NCBI RefSeq assembly: GCF_001261715.1
Contig: NZ_CVRU01000102.1
Span: 1-32,653 of the forward strand
Direction of reading: 5' to 3'
Source of the DNA: Dysgonomonas sp. HGC4
GTDB taxonomy: Bacteria > Bacteroidota > Bacteroidia > Bacteroidales > Dysgonomonadaceae
Length of the DNA: 32,653 bases
Positions 15,955 through 25,016 of this stretch are shown piece by piece. Made by a program: the position numbers and the translations under genes. The notes under the pieces were generated by a model that saw only the letters and a program-made list of their open reading frames with translations, had not been told where the DNA came from and ran no database searches. Within the stretch, counting starts at the first letter, position 1, and each line of letters starts with the position of its first letter.

Positions 15955-17367
15955 ATGGCAAAAGGAAAAATTATAGTAGCGGGCATAGGTCCCGGATCAA
16001 AAGAAGATATTACCCCCGCAGTACTCGAAGCAGTTAAAGTTTCGGATGTGATTGTAGGTTATAAATATTATTTTCAGTTTATCACCGATTTTGTAAAACC
16101 CGATGCACAATGCATAGATACGGGGATGAAGAAAGAACGACAGAGAGCCGAAGAAGCATTTCGATATGCCGAAGAGGGCAATGCCGTTTGTGTAATCAGT
16201 TCGGGCGATTCGGGTATTTACGGCATGGCTCCCCTCATCTATGAGATGAAAAAGGAGAAGCAAAGTGATATCGAAGTAGAAGTATTGCCCGGTATCAGTG
16301 CCTTTCAGAAAGCAGCAGCTATTTTGGGAGCACCCATCGGTCACGATTTCTGCATTATCTCAATGTCCGATTTAATGACGCCTTGGGACAGAATCGAAAA
16401 GCGTATAATAGCAGCCTCATCAGCCGATTTTGTAACAGCTATTTATAACCCCAAAAGCAATGGCAGATACTGGCAATTGTACCGATTGGTAGAATTGTTT
16501 CTCAAAGACCGTTCGCCCAATACACCAGTTGGATATGTGCGTCAGGCAGGTCGTGAGGAGCAGGAAGTGAAAGTAACTACCCTCGGACAATTTGACCCCG
16601 AAGATGTAGATATGTTTACCATTGTCATTATAGGTAATTCACAATCGTACCGTTTTCAGAAAGATAAGATCATTACCCCCAGAGGATATTATCGGGAAGA
16701 TGAGGTCGAAGGTGCTAAAAATCTGGGGCAGGATATAATGATCCGCAGTTTCAGAACCATCGAAAGCGAATTGAAGAATAAAGATATACCGCTCGATAAA
16801 AAATGGGCACTTCTTCATGCAACACATACTACTGCCGATTTTGATATGGAAGATGTTCTCTATACAGATGAAAATGCAGTAGCCAATCTCTACAAAGAAT
16901 TTACTGAAGGAACCGTTCGAACCATTATCACCGATGTTACTATGGTCGTTTCGGGCATCCGCAAAGGAGCTTTGGAACGTATGGGCATAGAGGCGAAATG
17001 TTATCTGCATGACCCTCGTGTTGCCGAATTGGCACAATCTAAAGGTATTACCCGTACACAAGCAGGTATCCGTTTAGCAGTTGAGGAATATCCCGATGCT
17101 TTGTATGCTTTTGGAAATGCACCGACAGCCTTGATAGAGTTGTGCGAATTGGTACGTAAAGGCAAAGCAAATCCCATCGGCATTATTGCTGCACCCGTTG
17201 GTTTTGTGAATGTGCGCGAATCGAAACACATGACTAAACCATTTAAAAATATCTCTAAAATAATTATCGAAGGACGAAAAGGAGGTAGTAATTTAGCTGC
17301 AACACTAGTCAATTCAATTCTTACTTTTGATGATGCAGAACAATTAAAACCGGGCAGAGATGTATAA
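15955..17367 (+). CDS. cbiHC: fused cobalt-precorrin-3 C17-methyltransferase and precorrin-8 methylmutase
   Basis: 470 residues. Residues 1-245 are a class III SAM methyltransferase of the CbiH/CobJ type: GIGPGS at 10-15, SSGDSGIYG at 82-90, LPGISAFQ at 111-118, and the family stretch TAIYNPKSNGR at 161-171. It methylates C17 and drives ring contraction. Residues about 255-465 are CbiC/CobH, which moves the methyl group from C11 to C12 to give cobyrinate; the catalytic histidine is probably His288 in ALLHATH, and GNAPTALIEL and GIIAAPVGFVN are typical of its active site. The two reactions are far apart in the pathway, so the fusion is not simple channelling between adjacent steps. First gene of the plus-strand corrin operon, overlapping the lipoprotein gene by 8 bases. 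Confidence 0.95.
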   Translation: MAKGKIIVAGIGPGSKEDITPAVLEAVKVSDVIVGYKYYFQFITDFVKPDAQCIDTGMKKERQRAEEAFRYAEEGNAVCVISSGDSGIYGMAPLIYEMKKEKQSDIEVEVLPGISAFQKAAAILGAPIGHDFCIISMSDLMTPWDRIEKRIIAASSADFVTAIYNPKSNGRYWQLYRLVELFLKDRSPNTPVGYVRQAGREEQEVKVTTLGQFDPEDVDMFTIVIIGNSQSYRFQKDKIITPRGYYREDEVEGAKNLGQDIMIRSFRTIESELKNKDIPLDKKWALLHATHTTADFDMEDVLYTDENAVANLYKEFTEGTVRTIITDVTMVVSGIRKGALERMGIEAKCYLHDPRVAELAQSKGITRTQAGIRLAVEEYPDALYAFGNAPTALIELCELVRKGKANPIGIIAAPVGFVNVRESKHMTKPFKNISKIIIEGRKGGSNLAATLVNSILTFDDAEQLKPGRDV

Positions 17368-17686
17368 ATTGCTAGTATTCTTATTTATAGTATTCATAAT
17401 TCAGTCTTGTTCCGTTTCCCAAAAAGACATTGAAAGCCAAGGATGGAAATTGTCCGATATCCGACCCGCTTCAAATAGAATTGACAGTTTGGTGACAGGT
17501 CGTGATGTTCTCGATTTTAGAGATTATATGAATTTAAGAGGAGATACCATCTTTGAGGGGGATGTACCCTATGCTGTGATAATTGATCGAAAAACAGGAT
17601 TGTCACTTTTAGAGTCAAATAGTATTGAAGTCGTAGACTTAATAACAAAAGATACGTTGAGATATGTCGGAAAATGGTCGAATTAG
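17360..17686 (+). CDS. small lipoprotein of unknown function in the corrin operon
   Basis: 108 residues. Residues 1-17 form a lipoprotein signal peptide with lipobox IIQSC (Cys17), so the mature protein should be membrane-anchored outside the cytoplasm. The remainder (91 residues) is soluble and mixed, with GWKLSDIRPASNRIDSL and YAVIIDRKTGLSLLES; I recognise no family. It overlaps cbiHC by 8 bases and cbiET by 23 bases in different frames, so it is tightly embedded and probably translationally coupled. All other products of this operon are cytoplasmic, which makes an exported partner odd. It could link synthesis to uptake, or simply be a hitchhiker. Confidence 0.7.
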   Translation: MYKLLVFLFIVFIIQSCSVSQKDIESQGWKLSDIRPASNRIDSLVTGRDVLDFRDYMNLRGDTIFEGDVPYAVIIDRKTGLSLLESNSIEVVDLITKDTLRYVGKWSN

Positions 17687-18875
17687 ATTTTACGTAATAG
17701 GTATAGACGATAATCAGCAACAATATTTCTCACCCGAAATAAAGGAAGCGATAAGCTCTCATACTGTTTTTTCGGGGGGAGCACGTCATCACGAAATTGC
17801 AGAATCGTTTCTACCAAAAGAATATACTTGGATTGATATAGTTGTGCCTTTGAAAAATGTATTTCAGCAATACCAATCGCATAACGAGATAGTTGTTTTT
17901 GCTTCGGGCGATCCCCTTTTCTTTGGATTTGCAAATACAATTCAACGGGAAATGCCAGAAGCTGAAATTATAGTATATCCTTCTTTCAATTCATTGCAAA
18001 TGTTGGCTCACCGATTGGTGTTGCCTTATCAAGATATGCACATTGTTTCGCTGACAGGTCGTCCTTGGCTCAAATTCGATCAGGCTTTAATTGAAGGACA
18101 ATCCAAAATAGGAGTTTTGACGGATAACAAAGAGCATATTCCATCGGCTATTGCAGAACGAATGCTCGAATATGGCTATGATAACTACATAATGCACATT
18201 GGAGAACTGCTCGGTAATAAAGAAAAAGAGAAAGTTTCCACTTTAGAGCTGAAAGAGGTAATAGGAAAGACATTTCAATTTCCCAATAATCTCATTCTGA
18301 CAAAAACAGAGTCACGAAACCGCCCGTTTGGTATTCCCGAAAGTGATTTTCACTTATTAAATGGAAGAGCAAAAATGATAACCAAAATGCCTGTTCGATT
18401 GTTATTACTTAGTATGTTAGATTTGAGAGATAAGTCCGTCTTTTGGGATGTAGGATTTTGTACAGGATCGGTATCAGTCGAAGCTAAAATGCAGTTTCCC
18501 CATCTCGAAATTTTTGCATTTGAGCAAAGAGAAGAAGGCAAAGAACTTATACGAAACAATGCACGTAGATTTGGAACACCCGGAATAACGTCATTCATAG
18601 GCGATTTTACTCAAACTGATACATCCCGATTACCTCTGCCCGATGCCGTATTTATTGGTGGTCATGGCGGTAAAATGAATGAGATAGTACAAAAGCTTAC
18701 CGAAGTTCTGAATCCCAATGGTGTAATTGTATTTAATTCAGTATCGGACGAAAGCCGGAATCTGTTTTTGGAAGCCATCGAAAATAATGGTTTGAAACTC
18801 GAACAAAGTATAACAATAAAAGTAGACGATTTCAATGCAATTGATGTAATGAAAGCTATTAAAAGTCTCAATTAA
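17664..18875 (+). CDS. cbiET: cobalt-precorrin-7 C5,C15-methyltransferase (CbiE-CbiT)
   Basis: 403 residues. Residues 1-200 are CbiE (C5 methylation), with FASGDPLFFG at 79-88 and PSFNSLQMLAHRL at 106-118. Residues about 205-403 are CbiT (C15 methylation with decarboxylation of the acetate side chain), with the SAM-binding motif DVGFCTGSVSVE at 262-273, where the usual glycine-rich GAGTGS has FCTGS. The fused form corresponds to CobL of the aerobic pathway. The first methionine overlaps the lipoprotein gene by 23 bases; no better start is visible. Confidence 0.93.
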   Translation: MSENGRIRFYVIGIDDNQQQYFSPEIKEAISSHTVFSGGARHHEIAESFLPKEYTWIDIVVPLKNVFQQYQSHNEIVVFASGDPLFFGFANTIQREMPEAEIIVYPSFNSLQMLAHRLVLPYQDMHIVSLTGRPWLKFDQALIEGQSKIGVLTDNKEHIPSAIAERMLEYGYDNYIMHIGELLGNKEKEKVSTLELKEVIGKTFQFPNNLILTKTESRNRPFGIPESDFHLLNGRAKMITKMPVRLLLLSMLDLRDKSVFWDVGFCTGSVSVEAKMQFPHLEIFAFEQREEGKELIRNNARRFGTPGITSFIGDFTQTDTSRLPLPDAVFIGGHGGKMNEIVQKLTEVLNPNGVIVFNSVSDESRNLFLEAIENNGLKLEQSITIKVDDFNAIDVMKAIKSLN

Positions 18876-18889
18876 AATATAAGAAAGCA

Positions 18890-20710
18890 ATGACAAAAAC
18901 AGCAATCATACTAACCTCCGAAAGCAGTTTAGGGTTAGCGCAAACCATAAAGAAAGATCTGCCGAATGCCCGTATTTACACAAAGGCAGAGATTGAAGGT
19001 ACAGTACAAATAACATCCATCAATGAATGTGTAGAAGAGCTCTTTACTAAAGTAGGATCTCTTGTTTTTATCGGTGCAATGGGTATTTGTGTGCGAAGTA
19101 TTGCGCCCTATATCGTAGACAAATATACCGATCCAGCTGTTGTAAATATCGACAGTACAGGTAAATATGTAGTATCTGTTCTTTCGGGGCATGTAGGCGG
19201 AGCCAATGATTTATCGAAGCAAATAGCCAATATTATAGGCGGTGAGGCGGTAATAACTACCCAAAGCGATAATACAAACCTTTGGGCATTAGATACTATT
19301 GGGCAGAAATACGGCTGGGAGACTGTTACCAATACAGCTAATTTAAATTATCCGCTGACTTCTTTTGTCAATAAAAAACCGACAGCTCTCTTACTCGATA
19401 TTAATGATGAGGGAACTACGTATTTGGAACGTACAGCTCCCGACCACATAGACGTATATTACAAATACGAGGATATCAAATTGCATAAATATGAATTGCT
19501 GATTGCCGTTACTCCCTATCTTTATCCCGATGCAGGCATTCAGATAATCTATTATCATCCCAAAGTATTGCATTTAGGTGTCGGTTGCCGCAAAGATTGC
19601 GACCCAAAAGGCATTACCGATTACCTCGCTGCCGAAATAAAAGGATTGAATATTGCAATGTCTTCCATCAAAGATATTTCCTCAATAGACTTGAAAAAAG
19701 ATGAGGCTTTGTTGAACGATATTCAGGCATATTTAAAAAACATTCCGGTCAATATCTATTCTGCGGATGAACTGAAAGACATAGAAGTTCCCAACCCATC
19801 GCAAAAGGTAAAAGAAGTAACTACGGTATCGAGCGTATCGGAAGCCACGGCAATCAAAAGTGCCAATGGAGGTTTACTTATCCTCGAAAAGCAAAAAGCA
19901 GTTTTAAGTCCCAGTAACGATTTTACCTTCGCCATTGCCATGGATCGAGAAGCTATTCGACAAGGGCATATCGAAATAGTGGGAGCAGGACCCGGCGATC
20001 CCGATTTAATCTCCGTAAAAGGACGTTATTTCTTGGAAGCTGCTGACTTGATTCTATATGCAGGAAGCCTTGTGCCTGTCGAACTTACCTATTGCGCCAA
20101 ACAAGGAGCAGTAGTAAGAAGTTCGGCATCGATGGATTTAGAAGAGCAATTTTCAATCATGAAAGAATTTTATGACAAAGGAAAATTAGTAGTTCGTCTG
20201 CATACCGGAGACCCATGTATTTACGGAGCTATACAAGAGCAGATGGCATTTTTTGACGAATATAAAATGTCGTATCATATTACTCCCGGCATATCTTCCT
20301 TTTTGGCTGCGGCTGCCGCTTTGGAGTCGCAATTCACCATTCCCGAGAAAGTGCAGACTATTATATTGACTCGAGGGGAGGGGAGAACGCCCATGCCCGA
20401 AAAGGAAAAATTGCACCTTTTGGCTCAATCGCAAAGTACCATGTGTATATTTCTCAGTGCAACCATAGTAGATCAGGTGCAGGAAGAATTATTGGTGCAT
20501 TATCCGCCTGCAACACCTGTCGCGGCATGCTATAAACTGACATGGAAAGACGAGCGTATTTATCGGGGTGAGTTAAAGGATTTAGCCAAGATTATCAAAG
20601 AAAACAATCTGACCTTAACTACTATGATCGTTGTGGGCGATGCAATCGGGAATCGTGAAGGTTTATCGAAATTGTATTCTAATCAGTTTAAACATTTGTT
20701 CAGAAAATAG
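18890..20710 (+). CDS. cbiGF: fused CbiG hydrolase and cobalt-precorrin-4 C11-methyltransferase
   Basis: 606 residues. Residues 1-350 are CbiG, which opens the lactone of cobalt-precorrin-5A and releases acetaldehyde: FIGAMGICVR at 60-69, VLSGHVGGAN at 97-106, and the C-terminal CbiG domain starting LGVGCRKDCDP at 229-239. Residues 360-606 are CbiF/CobM: GAGPGDPDLISVKG at 365-378, HTGDPCIYG and the GISSFLAAAAAL segment. CbiF methylates C11 immediately before the CbiG step, so this fusion joins consecutive reactions. CbiG is diagnostic of the anaerobic, cobalt-early route. It lies 14 bases after cbiET. Confidence 0.95.
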   Translation: MTKTAIILTSESSLGLAQTIKKDLPNARIYTKAEIEGTVQITSINECVEELFTKVGSLVFIGAMGICVRSIAPYIVDKYTDPAVVNIDSTGKYVVSVLSGHVGGANDLSKQIANIIGGEAVITTQSDNTNLWALDTIGQKYGWETVTNTANLNYPLTSFVNKKPTALLLDINDEGTTYLERTAPDHIDVYYKYEDIKLHKYELLIAVTPYLYPDAGIQIIYYHPKVLHLGVGCRKDCDPKGITDYLAAEIKGLNIAMSSIKDISSIDLKKDEALLNDIQAYLKNIPVNIYSADELKDIEVPNPSQKVKEVTTVSSVSEATAIKSANGGLLILEKQKAVLSPSNDFTFAIAMDREAIRQGHIEIVGAGPGDPDLISVKGRYFLEAADLILYAGSLVPVELTYCAKQGAVVRSSASMDLEEQFSIMKEFYDKGKLVVRLHTGDPCIYGAIQEQMAFFDEYKMSYHITPGISSFLAAAAALESQFTIPEKVQTIILTRGEGRTPMPEKEKLHLLAQSQSTMCIFLSATIVDQVQEELLVHYPPATPVAACYKLTWKDERIYRGELKDLAKIIKENNLTLTTMIVVGDAIGNREGLSKLYSNQFKHLFRK

Positions 20711-20764
20711 GGTATAAGACCTGATTTTACATCAGATAAATGCAGGAGTTTTTTCTATTATTCG

Positions 20765-20819
20765 TAATTTTGAGAGAATCAACAAAAAATGAATATATCC
20801 GTTATTAACCACAGTTAAT
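20765..20819 (+). promoter_or_regulatory. cobT promoter -7 box and leader palindrome
   Basis: TAATTTTG (20765-20772) is an exact TAnnTTTG match 88 bases before the cobT ATG. About 30 bases downstream, ATTAAC (20804-20809) and GTTAAT (20814-20819) form a perfect 6-base stem with the loop CACA, a possible leader hairpin or operator. This suggests cobT is its own transcription unit. Confidence 0.45.
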
Positions 20820-20859
20820 TGAGGGGGAATTATTACTAAAAAAAGAAACATAAAATACG

Positions 20860-21897
20860 ATGTTACAATTCAATATTGAAAAACCAAAGGACGAAGTCCG
20901 TTCTTATTTACAAGAAAAAATAGATAATCTGACCAAACCAAAAGGTTCGTTGGGAGTATTGGAAGATTTAGCCATGCAAATCGGTTGGATTCAGCAGACG
21001 TTAGAACCTAAACTGAGTAACCCACATCATATTGTTTTTGCCGGCGATCATGGAATTGCAGCCGAGGGTGTAAGCCCATCACCACAAGAAGTGACCTTTC
21101 AAATGGTGGCTAACTTTTGGGCAGGAGGAGCAGGAATTAATTTTTTGGCTCGTCAACATAAAATCGAACTACAGATTGTAGATGCAGGAGTGAATTTCGA
21201 TTTCAAATCCGAAGATCCGATTATAGATAAAAAGATCCGAAAAAGCACACGTAACTATCTGCATGAAGCAGCTATGACTTACGAAGAAATGGATTTGGCA
21301 ATACAACGTGGTGCAGATTGTGCACAGGCTTGTTTCGACAAAGGGTGTAACATCATAGGCTTTGGCGAAATGGGTATAACCAATACTTCAGCATCGGCTT
21401 TATGGACAGCTTGTTTGACTGATATTCCGTTGAAAGATTGTGTAGGTGCTGGATGCGACCATACAGGAAACATTCTGGAGCATAAATACAATGTTCTGAA
21501 ACAAGCCAAAGAAAACTACAAAGGAGACAATTCGCCCGAAGATATTATCCGTTATTTCGGAGGTTATGAAATGGTAATGGCTGTAGGTGCTATGCTGAAA
21601 GCTGCCGAACTGAAAATGATAATTCTGGTAGATGGTTTTATTATGACTAACTGTATGCTGGCTGCATCTAAATTGAATGCGAATGTGTTGCATTATGCTA
21701 TTTTCGGACATCAGGGAGATGAGGCAGGACATAAGCTTGTCCTTAAATACTTAGATGCAAAACCCATATTGCACTTAGGCTTCCGCTTAGGAGAAGGTAC
21801 GGGTGCGTTGTGTGCTTATCCGATAGTGGATTCATCTGTTAGAATGATCAATGAAATGAATTCTTTTAAAAAGATTCAGGTGACAAAATATTTTTAA
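20860..21897 (+). CDS. cobT: nicotinate-nucleotide:dimethylbenzimidazole phosphoribosyltransferase
   Basis: 345 residues, normal for CobT. It transfers phosphoribose from nicotinate mononucleotide to the lower-ligand base, giving alpha-ribazole phosphate for the nucleotide loop. Visible motifs: [15 protein letters not shown] (24-38), [14 protein letters not shown] (60-73), [14 protein letters not shown] (167-180), GAGCDHTG (196-203), and the catalytic Glu312 in RLGEGTGA, equivalent to Glu317 of Salmonella CobT. The nucleotide-loop partners cobU, cobS and cobC are not nearby. No lower-ligand synthesis gene is visible, so which base is used cannot be told. Confidence 0.96.
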   Translation: MLQFNIEKPKDEVRSYLQEKIDNLTKPKGSLGVLEDLAMQIGWIQQTLEPKLSNPHHIVFAGDHGIAAEGVSPSPQEVTFQMVANFWAGGAGINFLARQHKIELQIVDAGVNFDFKSEDPIIDKKIRKSTRNYLHEAAMTYEEMDLAIQRGADCAQACFDKGCNIIGFGEMGITNTSASALWTACLTDIPLKDCVGAGCDHTGNILEHKYNVLKQAKENYKGDNSPEDIIRYFGGYEMVMAVGAMLKAAELKMIILVDGFIMTNCMLAASKLNANVLHYAIFGHQGDEAGHKLVLKYLDAKPILHLGFRLGEGTGALCAYPIVDSSVRMINEMNSFKKIQVTKYF

Positions 21898-21903
21898 TAC
21901 AAT

Positions 21904-21945
21904 AAAAAAGAAGGAGCATAGTTGAATATGCTCCTTCTTTTTTTT
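21904..21945. terminator. strong terminator after cobT, probably bidirectional
   Basis: A 17-base perfect stem (21904-21920 with 21929-21945 allowing end slippage, core GAAGGAGCATA / TATGCTCCTTC) with the loop GTTGAA and a T run. The matching A run on the other side would end the converging minus-strand gene whose stop is at 21951. Confidence 0.93.
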
Positions 21946-21950
21946 GCTCT

Positions 21951-22931
21951 TTACTCTTTGCTGTTTTTCTTTTTCTGATTTACTACTGCACGCATAATAA
22001 ACTCAGAGGACGTATTGGCAGATTGTACTGTCCCATAATCCAGATTTTCAATCTGTCCCTTAAGTGCCGAATCTTCCGAAATAGAAATGTTTTTATCTAG
22101 CATATAGGCATTTGCATTTGTCTTCTGTTTCGCATCTTTCGTTTCGGTTCTTTGTAAATAGAAATGTGAAATCATATGATACACAACGCCTTTTCCATGA
22201 TTGAATTTAATGAGAACCGCTTCTTCTCCATATTTGTCTTTCAATTCGTTCGATCGTATTAAGACTTTTACTTTATCTTTATTTAAGACCTTGATAGGGT
22301 AGGAAGATCCCTCGAGCCACCAAACAGGAGCCGTCTTTTCGTCCAGAAATCCGTTTATAACAGGGTCGTCCTTATCCATTACCTCTACCCGTACTACCTC
22401 ATCAGCGGTTAATTTCTCATTAAAAGATACATATCCGGGAAAACCGACTTCCAAAACGTTTTTCAATGCCCAATCACTGGTAATTAATTGACCTCCCTGA
22501 GCAACAAAAGTTGCCAATTTTCGGGCTTGATCTTCGGGGAAATTTGTTGCACAATTAACAAAAACGGTCTGATGAGGTTCCAGTTTTACATCTTTTAGTT
22601 GATGCTGAGATATTCTGATAAAAGGTAGTCTAAGAGACGAGAGTACAAGGTGCATATGATCGTAAGTGCCGTTAACCACAATCAGATCGTTTTCCGAAAT
22701 ATCATCAATGATTTTTATATTCTCTTTATCTTCCGATAAAAGTCGTTCTTTTACCATATAACCAGAGACTTCGTAGGCACTTTGCATGGGATTGGATTGC
22801 AACGAATCATTAATCGTAACATTAGACATTTGCAATATATTGTTACTTAGCGGTACTTGTGCCTGTGAATCTACATTCAGAAGAAACAGGCATGCTGTTA
22901 AGGTAAGTGTGGGTAGTGTTTTTGCTTTCAT
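21951..22931 (-). CDS. secreted protein of unknown function, amidotransferase-like fold suspected
   Basis: 326 residues with a signal peptide (1-24, cleavage near SQAQ), no lipobox. The central part (about 85-165: DLIVVNGTYDH, QTVFVNCATNFPEDQARKLATFVAQGGQLITSDWAL) reads like the alternating strands and helices of the class I glutamine-amidotransferase/ThuA-like fold, but there is no clear catalytic cysteine in a nucleophile elbow. A later segment (FNHGKGVVYHMISHFYLQR) is typical of proteins in which this fold senses or binds rather than catalyses. It lies alone between cobT and the cbiJD operon, convergent with cobT. A near-consensus -7 box (TACTTTCG on the minus strand, 22956-22963) is 25 bases upstream. 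A link to cobalamin is only positional. Confidence 0.7.
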   Translation of the reverse strand: MKAKTLPTLTLTACLFLLNVDSQAQVPLSNNILQMSNVTINDSLQSNPMQSAYEVSGYMVKERLLSEDKENIKIIDDISENDLIVVNGTYDHMHLVLSSLRLPFIRISQHQLKDVKLEPHQTVFVNCATNFPEDQARKLATFVAQGGQLITSDWALKNVLEVGFPGYVSFNEKLTADEVVRVEVMDKDDPVINGFLDEKTAPVWWLEGSSYPIKVLNKDKVKVLIRSNELKDKYGEEAVLIKFNHGKGVVYHMISHFYLQRTETKDAKQKTNANAYMLDKNISISEDSALKGQIENLDYGTVQSANTSSEFIMRAVVNQKKKNSKE

Positions 22932-23195
22932 ATCCTGAAGTTTTATTTAAATAATCGAAAGTATTTAAAGATCCATTCTGATTTGTATGATCAGACCTGC
23001 GTGTTTGTTCTTTTTAGATGAACAGTGAATATATCGACTCAGACTTACAACGAAGTAATAAGAATATCTGAGAATTTTAAATTATCACCTCTGAAGTCTG
23101 TTTTCCATAAAAATGAGGAAACGATGACTTACTCCATTGGCAAAGCAGTCGGTTTATTTTATAGAGCAGCAATATACTGAAATTCCATAATTAGA
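22932..23195. other. intergenic stretch, possible riboswitch remnant
   Basis: 264 bases between the start of the secreted-protein gene and the end of cbiJD, both on the minus strand. The only notable item is TGACTTACTCCAT at 23125-23137, identical over 13 bases to 29148-29160, which borders and enters the B12 box of riboswitch 2. Other aptamer landmarks are absent, so no working riboswitch is called. No clear terminator for the cbiJD operon is seen. Confidence 0.35.
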
Positions 23196-25016
23196 TTATT
23201 CTTTTATTATTCTGCCCTCCTCATCAATCAGAAAAACGGTTAATTCGCCATTAGGAAGGAGAGGGGCACATACCTTGTGACACTTTTGTATGATCCGTGA
23301 AAAGAAGTTGGCTTTGGGAATAATTTCCCATAATTGACGAGCTAAAGTGATACCTTGTATTGCTGTGATGATGTCATCCGAACAACCACTCTGTCGGGCG
23401 ATATCCGAAAGAAACTCTTTATTCATCACCACTTTTTTGCTGTGTGTATCGAGTGAACCTTCGGCAAGTTTAACCGCTTTGCCGAGCATAATCCCCATAG
23501 TTAGGTATTTGAAACCCAGATCGGAGGCGATTTTGATAGTCTCACCAATAAAATTGCCATAATGAATAAATGCCTGACTAGGCAATTCGGGGTATATCTG
23601 CTTTACGAATTTTTCGCTCTTTGCTCCCGAGTTAATAACTACACGCTCACAATAAAGAGCTTTTGTAACACCCATTTCTCTACGGATAGATCGAATGAAA
23701 GCATCCGAAGAAAACGGTTTTACGACTCCCGAAGTTCCGATAATGGATATTCCCCCAATAATTCCCAACTTAGGATTGAATGTACGTTTGGCTATTTCTT
23801 CGCCATTGGGAACCGAGATAGTTACATCTACACCAATGCGAATACTTTGATTGGGCAGCTTATACTGATTGTGCCGAAGCACTTTGAATACTTCACGTTT
23901 TATCATTTTTCGAGGCGTGGCATTGATGGCAGGACCTCCGATCTCCAATCCTAAACCGGGAAGAGTAACCACTCCTACACCTTTTCCCTGTAAGAAATGT
24001 ACGCCCCGTTCCACCTGATTTAATCGTATGGTCGATGTTATTTCCTGTTTGTTGGTAACATCGGGGTCGTCTCCTGCATCCTTAATCACGGTGCAGGTAA
24101 CTTCGTTGTCGCCAAACGATGTGTCGGCAATTGGAATGTATATCCATTCGCCACTCGGCAAGGTTATGCTTATTTCATCCAGCGAATTTCCAGTCAATAG
24201 GGTAGTGAGGGCGGCTTTAGTGGCAGCCGTTGCACAAGTTCCCGTAGTATATCCCGTGCGTAATTCGAAGAAATCGGGAACCAGTTTTTCGATCATTTTT
24301 CTCAATCCGTTTTCACCATGAACTGGTATAAAGTTGGGCGATAGCGGCGGACGTTTTACTGCCAATATAGGTATATTCAGCTTTCGGGCAACGGCTACTT
24401 TTTCATTAAAGCCTCCCGATTCGCCGCTTTCTTTGGTTATTATCGCCTCGGGATTTAGCTTCTCAAACAGGGGTGTATCGTCTTCCCCCTGCTGATAATA
24501 AATGATTTTTTCGAAAGGGAATTTTGCTTCATCGACCAGCAGTCTCGATTCTTCCCGATCTAATATTCTGAACCAGCAATTATGCGATTGCCAATACGGT
24601 TTTAATTTCACAAGAGTATTTACTCCTGTTAATGCCAGAAGGTTATCAATCTGATGTCTTTCCAGATAATTAATAGCATCGTCATACGAATCGCACCATA
24701 TAATATCTTCGTCATGCTCTGCATAACTTCTCTCGTAACGAACCACCGGAATATTTAATTTCTCCGATACCTTAGCTATTGTCTGATGCAGAACAACTGC
24801 AAAAGGATGGGCAGCATCTACCAAAAGGTGGATGTTTTTTTCTATACAAATGGCTTCCATTGCATTTTCGTTTAATGCTCCTGTCAGGCGAATGCCATTT
24901 GCACAAACAATCTCCTGCAATTCGCCTTTAGTAGAATAATAATAAGGCTTTGAGGCTTCATCGCAAACCGTTACAGCATGCCGTCCTTCGGTAGTTCCCC
25001 CTAATATAAGTATCAT
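23196..25016 (-). CDS. cbiJD: fused cobalt-precorrin-6A reductase and cobalt-precorrin-5B C1-methyltransferase
   Basis: 606 residues. Residues 1-245 are CbiJ/CobK, the NADH-dependent reductase: ILGGTTEGRH at 3-12, STKGE at 28-32, LVDAAHPFA at 65-73, ALTGVNTL at 128-135. Residues 250-606 are CbiD, the SAM-dependent C1-methyltransferase found only in the anaerobic pathway: RTGYTTGTCATAATKAAL begins at 253, followed by KDAGDDPDVT and IIGGISIIGTSG. CbiD acts just before CbiJ, so the fusion joins consecutive steps, although the domains are in reverse order. Last gene of the riboswitch-2 operon. Its ATG overlaps the end of the ATPase gene by 4 bases. Confidence 0.95.
   Translation of the reverse strand: MILILGGTTEGRHAVTVCDEASKPYYYSTKGELQEIVCANGIRLTGALNENAMEAICIEKNIHLLVDAAHPFAVVLHQTIAKVSEKLNIPVVRYERSYAEHDEDIIWCDSYDDAINYLERHQIDNLLALTGVNTLVKLKPYWQSHNCWFRILDREESRLLVDEAKFPFEKIIYYQQGEDDTPLFEKLNPEAIITKESGESGGFNEKVAVARKLNIPILAVKRPPLSPNFIPVHGENGLRKMIEKLVPDFFELRTGYTTGTCATAATKAALTTLLTGNSLDEISITLPSGEWIYIPIADTSFGDNEVTCTVIKDAGDDPDVTNKQEITSTIRLNQVERGVHFLQGKGVGVVTLPGLGLEIGGPAINATPRKMIKREVFKVLRHNQYKLPNQSIRIGVDVTISVPNGEEIAKRTFNPKLGIIGGISIIGTSGVVKPFSSDAFIRSIRREMGVTKALYCERVVINSGAKSEKFVKQIYPELPSQAFIHYGNFIGETIKIASDLGFKYLTMGIMLGKAVKLAEGSLDTHSKKVVMNKEFLSDIARQSGCSDDIITAIQGITLARQLWEIIPKANFFSRIIQKCHKVCAPLLPNGELTVFLIDEEGRIIKE

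Noticed and set aside
16639-17061. 140-codon minus-strand frame inside the CbiH-CbiC gene
   Set aside because: Antisense shadow of a well-supported enzyme, with no features of its own.
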